Source: Candidatus Dormiibacterota bacterium | GTDB taxonomy: Bacteria; Chloroflexota; Dormibacteria; Aeolococcales; Aeolococcaceae | Direction of reading: 5' to 3' | Length of the DNA: 40,852 nt | Assembly: GCA_036495095.1 (NCBI GenBank) | Contig: DASXNK010000113.1 | Coordinates: forward strand, 1-40,852 | In this document: positions 24,279 through 32,662 of the stretch, piece after piece | How the letters are laid out: each line of letters opens with the position of its first letter | Position numbering within the stretch: position 1 is the first letter of the stretch | The notes under the pieces: model-generated | The model's input: only the letters and a program-made list of their open reading frames with translations | The model's database searches: none | What the model was told of the DNA's origin: nothing | Made by a program: the position numbers and the translations under genes

Positions 24279-25700
24279 ATGCAGGTGCGCGAGCGGGTCG
24301 CGGTGGTGCTGATCACCCTGAGCGTGGTGGCCACCCTGGTCCTCGGCGGCGCCGCCGCCTACGAGCTGGGGCGGAGCAACGCGGAGCCGGTCAGCGTCGT
24401 CCAGAGCCTGCCCGGCACCAGCACCGGTGCCGCCACGGGCGGGGCCCAGGACTCCGCCGGCCTCCCCGCCAGCGGCCAGGGGACCGCCGCCTCGGGCGGT
24501 GCGGTGGGCGGCGGAGCCGCCGGCGGCGGCGCGGCCACCTCGACGGGCCCGGTCGCCGCGGCACCGCGCGCGGCGGCGCCCGGCGCGGCGGCGGGGCGTC
24601 CCGCCTCGGCCCCGGCGGGCGTCGCCAACGGGGTGATCACCGTCGGCGGGATCTTCGACGAGACCGGGCCGCTCGACACCACCACCCACCGCGACACCGT
24701 CCGCGCCTACTTCAACATGGTCAACGCCGCCGGCGGCGTCAACGGCTACAAGCTGCAGCTGATCGACTGCGACTCGGCGTTCGACCCCACCCGCGCCCAC
24801 CAGTGCTCCGACCGGCTGATGAACCAGGGCATCCTCGCCATGGTGGGCTCGCTGTCGGTGAGCGGCGAGCAGGCGGAGGTGCCCTACATCACCTCCAAGG
24901 GCGTCCCCGTGATCGGGGGCCTGGGCCTCCCCGCCGAGTTCCAGTCGCCGCTGTCGTACCCGGTGAGCATGAACATCCTCAGCGAGGGCGCCAACGCGAT
25001 GGCCTCCCACGCCAGGGACATCGGCATCCAGCATCCCGCGATCCTGGTGGTGAACTCGCCGGCGTCGGCGCCGGGTGAGCAGGCGCTGATCGAGGCCCTG
25101 CACCGCAACGGCATCCAGGAGAAGAGCGCCGACCTGGTCGAGGCGACCAAGCCCGACTACACCGACATCGCCGTGAAGCTGCGCCTCGAGGGCGCCGACT
25201 CGGTGGTCGGCGTGCTCGACCCCTTCTCCTACGCTCGGATGTACCAGGCCTTCGACCGCCAGGGCTACCACCCCAAGGTCCTCGCCCCCGGCCTCGACAA
25301 GCCGGCGGCGGCGAAGCAGTACGGACCGGCCGTCTACGGTGCGGAATCGCTGACCTGGTACCTCGAGCCCGACGAGCACCTGAACTCGCCGGCGATCAGC
25401 GAGTACCTCAACACCGTGCAGCACTACTTCCCCAACCAGGTGGCCGGTCTCGACGTCTACACCGAGGGGGGCTGGATCGCCGCCAAGCTGTTCGTCGAAG
25501 CGCTGCGCCGGATCGGTCCGCAGCCGGTGACCGCGCTGTCGCTGGTGACCGCGCTGAACGGCATCAAGAACTTCGACACCGGGCTGACGGTTCCGCTCAG
25601 CTACTCGGCGGGCCCCTCCCACGACCCGAACCACTGCGTGCAGTGGATCCGCAACCAGCAGGGCACCTGGCACACCTACTCCAACTGGACCTGCTTCTGA
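24279..25700 (+). CDS. Branched-chain amino acid-type ABC transporter substrate-binding protein, membrane-anchored
   Basis: A 473-residue protein. Residues 8-28 form a single hydrophobic helix with no lipobox cysteine, so it is either a signal anchor or a cleaved signal peptide. Residues 35-112 are a low-complexity Gly/Ala/Ser/Thr spacer. From about 113 there is a periplasmic-binding fold of the LivJ/Peripla_BP_6 type: GVITVGGIFDETGPLD, AYFNMVNAAGGVNGYKLQLI, VPVIGGLG and DYTDIAVKLRLEGADSVVG. The ligand is unknown; amino acids, amides and aromatic acids are all used by this family. No permease or ATPase gene is adjacent, so it may be an orphan receptor, possibly for the kinase downstream. The SD is GGAGGG inside a hairpin. 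Several Cys near the C-terminus could form disulphides. Confidence 0.85.
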   Translation: MQVRERVAVVLITLSVVATLVLGGAAAYELGRSNAEPVSVVQSLPGTSTGAATGGAQDSAGLPASGQGTAASGGAVGGGAAGGGAATSTGPVAAAPRAAAPGAAAGRPASAPAGVANGVITVGGIFDETGPLDTTTHRDTVRAYFNMVNAAGGVNGYKLQLIDCDSAFDPTRAHQCSDRLMNQGILAMVGSLSVSGEQAEVPYITSKGVPVIGGLGLPAEFQSPLSYPVSMNILSEGANAMASHARDIGIQHPAILVVNSPASAPGEQALIEALHRNGIQEKSADLVEATKPDYTDIAVKLRLEGADSVVGVLDPFSYARMYQAFDRQGYHPKVLAPGLDKPAAAKQYGPAVYGAESLTWYLEPDEHLNSPAISEYLNTVQHYFPNQVAGLDVYTEGGWIAAKLFVEALRRIGPQPVTALSLVTALNGIKNFDTGLTVPLSYSAGPSHDPNHCVQWIRNQQGTWHTYSNWTCF

Positions 25701-25886
25701 GCCAGGCCCGGAGAGTTCGCGAAGTCGCTGATCGGGTCGTGCAAGCGGGCCGGGCGGTGGAGGGAGAGTTGCCGAACCCCCGAGGTTTGCTGCCAGGACC
25801 CATTTCCGAAAAACCATGAAATCGCACGCCGGGCGGCGTACCATCCCCGCCAGCGCCATGGCAGCAGCGGCGGAGCGAGGTTCGGC

Positions 25887-27482
25887 GTGAAACCGGTCGA
25901 GGCCACCTTCCGGGGTCTCCTGGAGGCGGCTCCCGACGCGATCCTGGCCGTCGACTCCGACGGGCTGGTCGTGTTCATGAATGCCCAGGCCGAACGGCTG
26001 CTCGGGTACGGCCGAGAGGAGCTCGTCGGCCGGCCGGTGGAGTTGCTGGTGCCGGAGGGCGCGCGCCGGGTCCATCCGTCGCATCGCAGCCGCTACGTCG
26101 GAGACCCCCGGCCGCGGCCGATGGGCGCGGGCACGGAGCTGGCGGCGCGGCGTCGCGACGGCACCCGGTTCCCCGCGGAGATCAGCCTCAACGCCCTGGA
26201 GAGCCCGGACGGGCCGCTGGTCGCCGTCGCCATCCGCGACGTGACCGAGCGGCTGCGGGTCCAGGCCGACGGCGAGCGGCTGCGGGCCGAGGCGGAGCGC
26301 CAGCGGTTCGAGAGCAAGCTGCACCAGTCGCAGCGTCTCGAGAGCCTCGGTCAGCTCGCCGGCGGCGTCGCGCATGACTTCAACAACATCCTCGCGGTCA
26401 TCCTCATCTACACGGCGATGGTCGCCGAGGAGGTGAGCAGGGCCACCGCGCTGCCCGGGGGCGACCGCTGGGAGCCGGTTCGGGCCGACATCGCCCAGAT
26501 CCAGAAGGCGGCGGAGCGCGCCACCGCGCTCACCCACCAGCTGCTCGCCTTCGGACGCCGCGAGGTGGTGCGCCCGCGGGTGATGAGCCTCAACCAGGTC
26601 GTCGCCGGGGTCGAGGAGATGCTCCGCCGGACCCTCGGCGAGCACGTCGAGCTGGAGGTGGTGCTCGCCCCCGACCTGGCGCGGATCATGGCCGACCCCG
26701 GACAGATCGAGCAGGTGCTCGTCAACGTCGCGCTCAATGCCCGTGACGCCATGGCCGGGGGCGGCCGGCTCACCATCGACACCGCCAATGTCAGCGTCCG
26801 TATGGGGGACCACATGGCGCCGCTCCAGGAGCCGGGCGACTACGCCCGGCTGCGCGTCAGCGACACCGGGGCAGGGATGACCGCCGACGTCCTCGAGCAC
26901 GCCTTCGAGCCCTTCTACACCACCAAGCCGAAGGGGGAGGGCTCGGGCCTCGGCCTGGCGACCGTGTACGGCATCGTCACCCAGGCCGAGGGAACCGTGC
27001 GCATCTACTCGGAGCCGGGGATCGGCACCACCTTCTCCGCGATGTTCCCCGCCACCGAGGCGATCGCGGCGTCCCCGGAGCTCGCGTCCGCGGCACCGGC
27101 GCAGACCGCCGGCGGAGAGACCGTCCTGGTGGTGGAGGACGAGGAGGCGATGCGCGAGGTGACCCGGCGGATCCTGGCGCGCAACGGCTATCAGGTGATC
27201 ACCGCCCGTGGTGGTGAGGACGCGCTCGCCATCGTGCGCGCGCACGATGGGCGCATCGACCTACTGCTCACCGACGTGGTGATGCCGCAGATGCTCGGCA
27301 AGGAGGTGGCGGAGCGGGTGGCCGCTCTGCTCCCGGGGCTGCGCGTCCTCTACATGTCCGGGTACGCCCACCCGGTGCTGACCTCGCAGGGAACCCTGGC
27401 GGAGGGGGTCACGCTTCTCGAGAAGCCCTTCTCCGCGCCGGTGCTCCTCGCCAAGGTCAGGGAGGCCCTGGACGCCGGGTGA
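25887..27482 (+). CDS. Hybrid PAS sensor histidine kinase with C-terminal receiver domain
   Basis: A 531-residue cytosolic hybrid kinase with no transmembrane segment. An N-terminal PAS domain (about 5-125; AVDSDGLVVFMNAQAERLLGY, then RRRDGTRFPAEISLN) precedes a short coiled linker. The dimerisation/phosphoacceptor domain has His163 in GGVAHDFNNIL, and the HATPase domain has NVALNARDAM (N box), DTGAGM and EGSGLGLATVYGIV. A receiver domain (about 412-528) carries Asp463 in LLTDVVMP. This is the PAS-HisKA-HATPase-REC type common in soil bacteria; the PAS ligand is not evident. The GTG start at 25887 has GAGCGAGG upstream. Its stop overlaps the start of a NarL-type regulator (GTGA), so the two are a cognate pair. 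Confidence 0.93.
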   Translation: MKPVEATFRGLLEAAPDAILAVDSDGLVVFMNAQAERLLGYGREELVGRPVELLVPEGARRVHPSHRSRYVGDPRPRPMGAGTELAARRRDGTRFPAEISLNALESPDGPLVAVAIRDVTERLRVQADGERLRAEAERQRFESKLHQSQRLESLGQLAGGVAHDFNNILAVILIYTAMVAEEVSRATALPGGDRWEPVRADIAQIQKAAERATALTHQLLAFGRREVVRPRVMSLNQVVAGVEEMLRRTLGEHVELEVVLAPDLARIMADPGQIEQVLVNVALNARDAMAGGGRLTIDTANVSVRMGDHMAPLQEPGDYARLRVSDTGAGMTADVLEHAFEPFYTTKPKGEGSGLGLATVYGIVTQAEGTVRIYSEPGIGTTFSAMFPATEAIAASPELASAAPAQTAGGETVLVVEDEEAMREVTRRILARNGYQVITARGGEDALAIVRAHDGRIDLLLTDVVMPQMLGKEVAERVAALLPGLRVLYMSGYAHPVLTSQGTLAEGVTLLEKPFSAPVLLAKVREALDAG

Positions 27483-28123
27483 CCGACACGCGGATCCGGG
27501 TCCTCCTCGTCGACGACCATGCCATGGTCGCCGAGGGCTTCCGCCGGCTGCTCGACGCCACCGAGGACATCGAGGTGGTGGGGGTGGCGGGCACCGCCGC
27601 CGCGGCGGCCGACGCGGCCACCGAGCATCGTCCCGACGTCGTGCTGATGGACTACCGGCTGCCGGACGGCCCCGGGACGGCGGCCGCGGCACGGATCCGG
27701 GCCGAGGTGCCCGGAGCCCGGGTGATCATGCTCACCGGCAGCGACGAGCCAGAGGCCCTCCGCGCCGCGCTCGCCGCGGGGTGCGTGGGCTACCTCGAGA
27801 AGACGGGCCCGCTCGACCGGCTGCCGGCCGCGATCCGGGCGGCGGCGGCGGGCGAGACGGTGATCTCGCCGCACCACCTCGCCCAGCTCTCCCGCGGGCC
27901 CGGCGCCGCAGCGCTGCGCCAGCACACCCTGACCCGGCGCGAGCTGGAGATCCTGCGCCTGGTCGCCGAGGGGATGTCCAACCAGATGATCGCCGACGCC
28001 GCCGTCGTCAGCATCCACACCGTCCGGACGCACATCCAGGCGATCCTCGAGAAGGTGGGCGCGCACTCGAAGCTCGAGGCGGTCACGATCGCCCGCCGGC
28101 AGGGGCTGCTCGGCCCCGACTGA
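27479..28123 (+). CDS. NarL/LuxR-type response regulator
   Basis: A 214-residue regulator: receiver domain (residues 5-120) with acidic pocket VDDH, phosphoacceptor Asp58 in LMDYRLPDG, the Thr of MLTGSDE, and a Lys in YLEKTGP. A C-terminal LuxR helix-turn-helix (about 147-210) has LTRRELEILRLVAEGMSNQMIA and HTVRTHIQAILEKVGAHSKLEA. It should bind DNA when phosphorylated. The translationally coupled hybrid kinase upstream is the obvious phosphodonor, possibly by a branched path because that kinase has its own receiver. Confidence 0.93.
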   Translation: MTDTRIRVLLVDDHAMVAEGFRRLLDATEDIEVVGVAGTAAAAADAATEHRPDVVLMDYRLPDGPGTAAAARIRAEVPGARVIMLTGSDEPEALRAALAAGCVGYLEKTGPLDRLPAAIRAAAAGETVISPHHLAQLSRGPGAAALRQHTLTRRELEILRLVAEGMSNQMIADAAVVSIHTVRTHIQAILEKVGAHSKLEAVTIARRQGLLGPD

Positions 28124-28207
28124 GCACGGGCTACTGCATGCGCACTAGCCGAATCTCGTACGAAGGGGCGTTGTGAGCACGGCGAGGCGGCCCCAGTCTT
28201 CCTCACC

Positions 28208-28921
28208 ATGAGAACCGCAGCCGCCACGGTCCTGATCGTCGAGGACGATCCCGCCAACCGAGCCGTCCTGCGGATGGCCTGCCAGGGTGCCGGCCTCGAG
28301 GTCGTCGAGGCCGCCACCGGGACCGCCGCGGTGGAGATGGCGCGCGATGCCGAGCCGGACATCGTGCTCGTCGACCTGAGCCTCCCCGACATCTCCGGGC
28401 TGGACGTCTGCCGCCGCCTTCGCGCCGCGGCGATCACCGCGCCGCTCGTGGTGGTGAGCGGCTCCACCGACCTGGTCGACGTCGTCGTCGCCCTCGAGAT
28501 CGGCGCCGACGACTACGTGCGCAAGCCGTACCCCATCAGCGAGCTGCTCGCCCGGCTCGCCGCCCATCTGCGCCGGTCGCGCAACGCGACCCGCCCGAAC
28601 CCCGTCCGCGGCGTGCTCGAGTATCAGGGTCTGAGCATCGACCTCGGACGGCGGCGCGTCCACCGTGACGGCACCGAGGTCCGCCTCAGCGGGGTGCAGT
28701 ACCAGCTGCTCACCCTCCTCGCGGCGCGCCCGGGCACCGTGGTTCCGCGCAACGAGTTGCTCGAGGTGCTGCGCCCCGGAACCGACCGTCGCACCGTGGA
28801 CGTCCACATCCACCGCCTGCGCCAGCGCCTCGCGGACCGCCCCGAGACCACCGGGTACATCACCGCGATCACCGGCGTCGGCTACCGCTTCGACGCCGCC
28901 GCCGGCGCGGCTGCCGCCTGA
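28208..28921 (+). CDS. OmpR/PhoB-type response regulator
   Basis: A 237-residue regulator. The receiver domain (residues 6-120) has VEDD, Asp56 in LVDLSLPDISG, Ser in VSGS and the conserved Lys in YVRKPY. A winged-helix DNA-binding domain (about 138-228) has VRLSGVQYQLLTLLA, RTVDVHIHRLRQRL and ITGVGYRF. It lies 84 bases after the NarL-type regulator and 8 bases before the GGDEF/EAL gene. No cognate kinase of the usual type is adjacent other than the hybrid kinase two genes up. Control of, or phosphorelay with, the following c-di-GMP gene is possible. Confidence 0.93.
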   Translation: MRTAAATVLIVEDDPANRAVLRMACQGAGLEVVEAATGTAAVEMARDAEPDIVLVDLSLPDISGLDVCRRLRAAAITAPLVVVSGSTDLVDVVVALEIGADDYVRKPYPISELLARLAAHLRRSRNATRPNPVRGVLEYQGLSIDLGRRRVHRDGTEVRLSGVQYQLLTLLAARPGTVVPRNELLEVLRPGTDRRTVDVHIHRLRQRLADRPETTGYITAITGVGYRFDAAAGAAAA

Positions 28922-28929
28922 CCGCAGAC

Positions 28930-31222
28930 GTGTTCATGACCACCGCCGTCATCGCACCGCTGCGCCGCGCGGCGGCGGCGCTTCCCGAGGGCCGGGGGCT
29001 GGAACCCGAGGCGTGGAGGAGGCGCCACCGCGTCATTCTCGGCGTCCTCTGGCTCCACGTCGTGGCGCTGCCGCTGTTCGGCATCGCGCGCGGATACTCG
29101 ACCGGCCACGGCCTCACCGACACCGCCCCGGTGGCGCTGCTGGCGCTGGCGGCGCTGCAGCCGCGCGGTGGTCAGGTGCTCCGCTCGGTGCTCGCCGCAC
29201 TGGGGCTGATGGCCTGCTCCGCGGTGCTGGTCCACCTCTCCGACGGCGCCATCGAGGCGCACTTCCACTTCTTCGTCATGATCGGGCTGCTCTCGGCGTA
29301 TCGGGACTGGGTCCCGTTCCTCTTCGCGCTCGCCTTCGTGATCCTCGAGCACGGGCTGATGGGGGTGATCGACGCCCGCTCGGTGTACGACGGGATCGAC
29401 GAGGTGCTGCATCCCTGGCGCTGGGCACTCATCCATGGTGGCTTCGTGCTCGCCGCGGCCGCGGCCAACGTCTATGCGTGGACCACGAGCGAGGAGGACC
29501 ACCGGCGCGCCGTCGCCGAGTCGCGGCGCAGCGAGGAGGCCTTCCGGGCGCTCTTCGAGTGCAGCCCGCAGCCGATGTGGGTCTACGACGTGCGGACGCT
29601 GGGCTTCCTCGCCGTCAACGATGCGGCGATCACGCACTACGGGTACTCGCGCGACGAGTTCCTCGCCATGAGCATCCTCGACATCCGGCCGGCCGAGGAT
29701 GCGGGCCGGGTGCGCGAGCGGGTGCGCCTCGCCAGCTCGGGCGCCGCCGGGGTCTGGGAGCACCGCCTGCGCGACGGCCGGAGCATCCAGGTCGAGATCT
29801 CCTCGGAGCAGCTCGCCTTCTATGGTCGCGACGCCAAGCTGATCGTCGCCCACGACATCACCGACCGCCTGGCGCTGGAGGGCGAGCTGCACCATCGCGC
29901 CTTCCACGACACCCTCTGCGGACTGGCCAATCGCGAGCTGTTCCACGACCGGCTGGGTCACGCGCTGGCGCGGCTGTCGCGACAGGGCCGGCCGCTCGCG
30001 GTGCTCACCCTCGACCTCGACGACTTCAAGGGGATCAACGACAGCCGCGGTCACGACGCCGGCGATCAGGTCCTCCGTGAGGTGGCGCGCCGTCTCAAGG
30101 ACGCGGTGCGGCCGGGCGACACCGTCGCGCGCATGGGCGGGGACGAGTTCACGGTTCTGCTCGAGGAGGTCGACGTGGTTGCGGCGGAGGCGATCGCCGC
30201 CAGGATCGCCGCCGCGTTGCAGGAGCCCATCCTGGTGCAGGGTCAGGAGATCTGGGTCACGACCAGTGGTGGTCTATCGGTCTCCTCGGGGTGGAGTTGC
30301 GCCGAGCACGAGCTGCTGCGCGATGCCGACGTCGCCCTGTACGCAGCCAAGTCGGCCGGCAAGGGGGTGATCGAGACCTTCACGCCGGCGATGCGGGACA
30401 GCGGCGAACTGCACGACATCGAGCTTGCCGCCCGGCTGCGTCAGGCGTTGGTGCGCGGCGAGCTCTTCCTCGAGTACCAGCCGGTGGTCCGGCTCAGCAC
30501 CGGCGGCGTCCGTGGCGTCGAGGCGCTGGTGCGCTGGCGCGACCCCGAGCGTGGCGTGGTCAGTCCCGCCGACTTCATCCCCATCGCCGAACACCGGGCT
30601 CATCGTCCCCCTCGGCGAGTGGGTGCTCGCCGAGGCCTGCCGTCAGGTGCGCACATGGGAGGCGGACGTGGTGGGCGGCGGCGAGCGGCTCGCGCTCTCG
30701 GTGAACATCTCGCCGCGCCAGTTGCGCGAGCCGGACTTCGTCGATCTGGTGACCCGGGTGCTCGACACCACCGGGTTCGACCCAGCGCAGCTCGTCCTCG
30801 AGCTGACCGAGAGCGCGGTGCTCGACGGGTTCGCCCGCTGCGTGGAGAGCCTCGAGCAGCTGCGTGCGCTCGGCATCCGTATCGCCATCGACGACTTCGG
30901 CTCGGGCTACTCGTCGCTCGGCTACCTGCGCGACCTTCCCCTCGACACCGTGAAGATCGACCGCCGCTTCATCACCGGCATCGGCGAGGACGCCGCGAGC
31001 CGCGAGCTGACCCTCGCCATCGTCCGGCTCGTCGACACCCTCGGGCTGCCCACCATCGCGGAGGGGATGGAGACCGCCGGCGAGCTCGACTACGTCCGCG
31101 CACTCGGCATCGACTTCGCCCAGGGCTACTTCCTCTCCCGGCCGCTCCCGGCGGCCGCGATGGCGCAGTTCCTCGCCGGCAGCCGGGTGGCGGAGCTGAT
31201 GGAGCACGCCGCCGCCTCCTGA
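28930..31222 (+). pseudogene. Membrane PAS-GGDEF-EAL protein (c-di-GMP turnover), frameshifted in EAL domain
   Basis: Five or six N-terminal hydrophobic helices (about residues 38-183) contain HFHFFVMIGLLSAYRDWVPF, a membrane module I have met in other GGDEF proteins. A PAS domain (about 200-315) follows, then a GGDEF domain with intact GGDEF (403-407) and an RPGD inhibitory site five residues ahead. The EAL domain starts with Glu-Ala-Leu at 531-533. After IPIAE (base 30591) one extra base, C30592, shifts the frame. The remaining EAL domain (TGLIVPLGEWVL, NISPRQL, LELTES, IDDFGSGYSSLGYL, VKIDRRF, QGYFLSRPL) continues in another frame from 30593 to the stop at 31220-31222. Read alone, the first frame runs to 31266 with nonsense sequence. 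Cyclase function could survive and phosphodiesterase function would be lost. A sequencing or assembly error is equally possible. Confidence 0.85.
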
Positions 31223-31280
31223 CCTGGAACCGACGCCCGCCGTGTTACAACGGCAGAGGCAGGTGACAGGAGGGGTCCCC

Positions 31281-31448
31281 GTGCAGAAGCCACGTCTCGA
31301 ATCGGTTCACCGACACCGTCGACGCGCTGTGGCGGGTGATCCGCGAGCACGGCATCACCCAGGAGGAGTGCGGCTGGCCGTGGGTTGGCTCACCGAGGCG
31401 GGGACGCAGCCCAACGAGGTCCCGCTGCTGCTCGACATCCTTCGTTCT
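31281..31448 (+). pseudogene. Decayed fragment resembling intradiol ring-cleavage dioxygenase N-terminus
   Basis: A strong ribosome site (CAGGAGGGG) precedes GTG 31281, but the frame is broken. One frame gives NRFTDTVDALWRVIREHGIT (from about 31309), and another continues as RLAVGWLTEAGTQPNEVPLL (from about 31371). Joined, these resemble the helical N-terminal domain of catechol/hydroxyquinol 1,2-dioxygenases, where a V-R-x-H-x-x-T-x-x-E segment is followed by a W/F-L-T-x-x-G and P-L-L-L-D-x-L pattern. At least two frame changes are needed, and everything beyond LLLDIL is missing where the tRNA gene begins. A short intact ORF (31281-31490) runs into the tRNA and is not credible. The family call rests on my memory of the pattern. 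Confidence 0.5.
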
Positions 31449-31469
31449 TGCCAGAATCCCGGGCCCTAC

Positions 31470-31540
31470 GCCCCCTTAGCTCATCGGTAGAGCAGCCGGC
31501 TTTTAACCGGTTGAGGGAGGTTCGATTCCTCCAGGGGGCA
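31470..31540 (+). tRNA. tRNA-Lys (anticodon UUU)
   Basis: A full cloverleaf can be folded. The acceptor stem is GCCCCCT (31470-31476) with AGGGGGC (31533-31539) and discriminator A. The D arm is GCTC-ATCGGTA-GAGC, the anticodon stem is GCCGG/CCGGT with loop CTTTTAA giving anticodon TTT, and the T arm is GGAGG-TTCGATT-CCTCC. CCA is not encoded. The lysine UUU tRNA is isolated, next to a decayed gene on one side and a toxin-antitoxin pair on the other. Confidence 0.97.
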
Positions 31541-31547
31541 GCATCGA

Positions 31548-31575
31548 ACGTGCCACAAGGCAAGTGTACGTGCCA
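31548..31575 (+). promoter_or_regulatory. Direct repeats ACGTGCCA, candidate antitoxin operator
   Basis: ACGTGCCA occurs at 31548-31555 and 31568-31575, exactly 20 bases apart (about two helix turns), 15 bases before the antitoxin start. Between them GGCA and TGCC also form a loose inverted pattern. AbrB-fold antitoxins usually autoregulate through such sites, so this is the likely operator. Confidence 0.4.
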
Positions 31576-31589
31576 TGCTTTGAGATGTC

Positions 31590-31883
31590 ATGCCAGAGCC
31601 GATCCGCGTGGGACCACAGGGACGCCTCGTCATCCCGGCGTCGCTCCGCCGCCTGATGGGTATCCACACCGGCGATGAGCTCATCCCGCTCGTCGAGGAG
31701 GGTCGGCTGATCCTGGCCACCCGCGAAGCCCTCCTCGCCGACCTCCAGGCGGAGTTCGCCGCCAGGGTGCCACCGCAGGTCAGCCTGTCCCAGGAGCTCC
31801 TCGCCGAGCGCCGCGAGGAGGCACGGCGGGAGGAGGAGCAGGCGCGCCCAGAGGAGGCGACCGGGACCCAGGGCTCGCCGTGA
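31590..31883 (+). CDS. AbrB/SpoVT-type antitoxin (VapB-like)
   Basis: A 97-residue protein. Residues 3-47 form a SpoVT-AbrB swapped-hairpin DNA-binding domain: IRVGPQGRLVIPASLRRLMGI then GDELIPLVEEGRLIL. The C-terminal half is a charged, Glu/Arg-rich helix that would wrap the toxin. The antitoxin should bind its own promoter and neutralise the PIN toxin encoded next. The start and stop overlap (GTGA) gives the usual coupled production. Atypically the tail is long and very acidic. Confidence 0.85.
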   Translation: MPEPIRVGPQGRLVIPASLRRLMGIHTGDELIPLVEEGRLILATREALLADLQAEFAARVPPQVSLSQELLAERREEARREEEQARPEEATGTQGSP

Positions 31884-32275
31884 CGGTCCCGGCCAGCGTC
31901 CTCGACGCCTCGGCCCTCCTCGCCTACCTCCAGCGTGAACCCGGTGCCGCCGACGTCGAGCCACTGATCGAGCGCGCGCGGATCTCGGCGGTCAACTGGT
32001 CCGAGCTCGTCCAGAAGTCTCTCGTGCGCGGCGTCGCCGTGGATCGCGTGGAGCGCCGCCTGCTGGCGCTGGGGCTCCTCATCGAGCCCTTCACGGCCGC
32101 CGATGCCGCTCTCGCCGCCGAGTTGTGGTCCATCACCCGCGCCGCCGGCCTCTCACTTGCGGACCGAGCCTGCCTGGCCCTCGCGCGGCGCCTGGGAGTG
32201 ACGGCGATGACCACCGACGGAGCCTGGGCCCTGATCGCCGGCACCGCCGGGGTCACGGTCGGCGTCATCCGCTGA
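31880..32275 (+). CDS. vapC: PIN-domain ribonuclease toxin (VapC family)
   Basis: A 131-residue PIN domain. The acidic metal-binding residues are Asp9 (VLDASALLAYL), Glu42 (NWSELVQK), Asp95 (LSLADRACLALA) and Asp113 (MTTDGAW), the complete VapC set. VapC toxins cleave tRNA or rRNA under stress when the antitoxin is degraded. GTG start overlaps the antitoxin stop. The pair sits directly beside tRNA-Lys, a frequent insertion point for mobile DNA, though no integrase or att repeat is seen. Confidence 0.88.
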   Translation: MTVPASVLDASALLAYLQREPGAADVEPLIERARISAVNWSELVQKSLVRGVAVDRVERRLLALGLLIEPFTAADAALAAELWSITRAAGLSLADRACLALARRLGVTAMTTDGAWALIAGTAGVTVGVIR

Positions 32276-32378
32276 TCGACCGCCACTGCCGCGGGAGAGC
32301 GAACGACGACGCTCACCGCGCACGTGCTCGACCAGGAGAGCTCCGTCCCAAACCGCTGCGACGGCGCCAAGCGCTGAC

Positions 32379-32411
32379 AGAGCGCCGGAGGTCGCGGTGC
32401 TCCGGCGCTCT
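32379..32411. terminator. Bidirectional terminator-like hairpin
   Basis: A perfect 12-base inverted repeat, AGAGCGCCGGAG (32379-32390) with CTCCGGCGCTCT (32400-32411), and a 9-base loop. It lies between vapC (plus, ends 32275) and the convergent small gene ending at 32411, and touches that gene's stop codon. It is likely to end transcripts from both sides. Confidence 0.6.
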
Positions 32412-32614
32412 CAGTCGCCGCGCCGTGGCGGGCGCCGCCGGCGGGGAGGGCCGTGGCCATTGCCGTTGCCGGCGTTGCCGGAGGTGTCCTCGGGGCGGTA
32501 CTCCTCGTGCTGGTACCTGCTGCCCTCGTCCTGGTTGCGGAGATACACGAGGAGCACGGCGCCGGCGACGGCGAAGAGCACGGCGGGCAGCAGGCCCAGG
32601 ATGATGGCGTCCAT
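32411..32614 (-). CDS. Small single-pass membrane protein, hypothetical
   Basis: A 67-residue protein with a hydrophobic N-terminal helix (residues 3-24, IILGLLPAVLFAVAGAVLLVYL). A polar acidic stretch and a very basic Arg/Pro-rich tail follow (RRRRPPRR). I do not recognise a family. The clean helix followed by a charged tail, ATG start and a terminator hairpin at its stop support a real gene. The start has no strong ribosome site. It may be co-transcribed with nothing, since the upstream minus-strand gene ends 49 bases before it. Confidence 0.5.
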   Translation of the reverse strand: MDAIILGLLPAVLFAVAGAVLLVYLRNQDEGSRYQHEEYRPEDTSGNAGNGNGHGPPRRRRPPRRGD

Positions 32615-32662
32615 GTCGAGCAGAGGCTACAGCGATCGGCCGGAAACGCCGCTCGGAGATCG

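Noticed and set aside
24165-27245. 1026-residue minus-strand open frame spanning pyrD end, binding protein and kinase
   Set aside because: It crosses several real genes on the other strand and encodes no recognisable motif.
30560-30620. Programmed frameshifting in the GGDEF-EAL gene
   Set aside because: No X-XXY-YYZ slippery sequence and no obvious downstream pseudoknot; mutation or sequencing error is simpler.
31242-31490. Intact 82-codon ORF before tRNA-Lys
   Set aside because: It runs into the tRNA gene, and only its middle part resembles a protein family, which continues in another frame, so it is treated as a decayed fragment.
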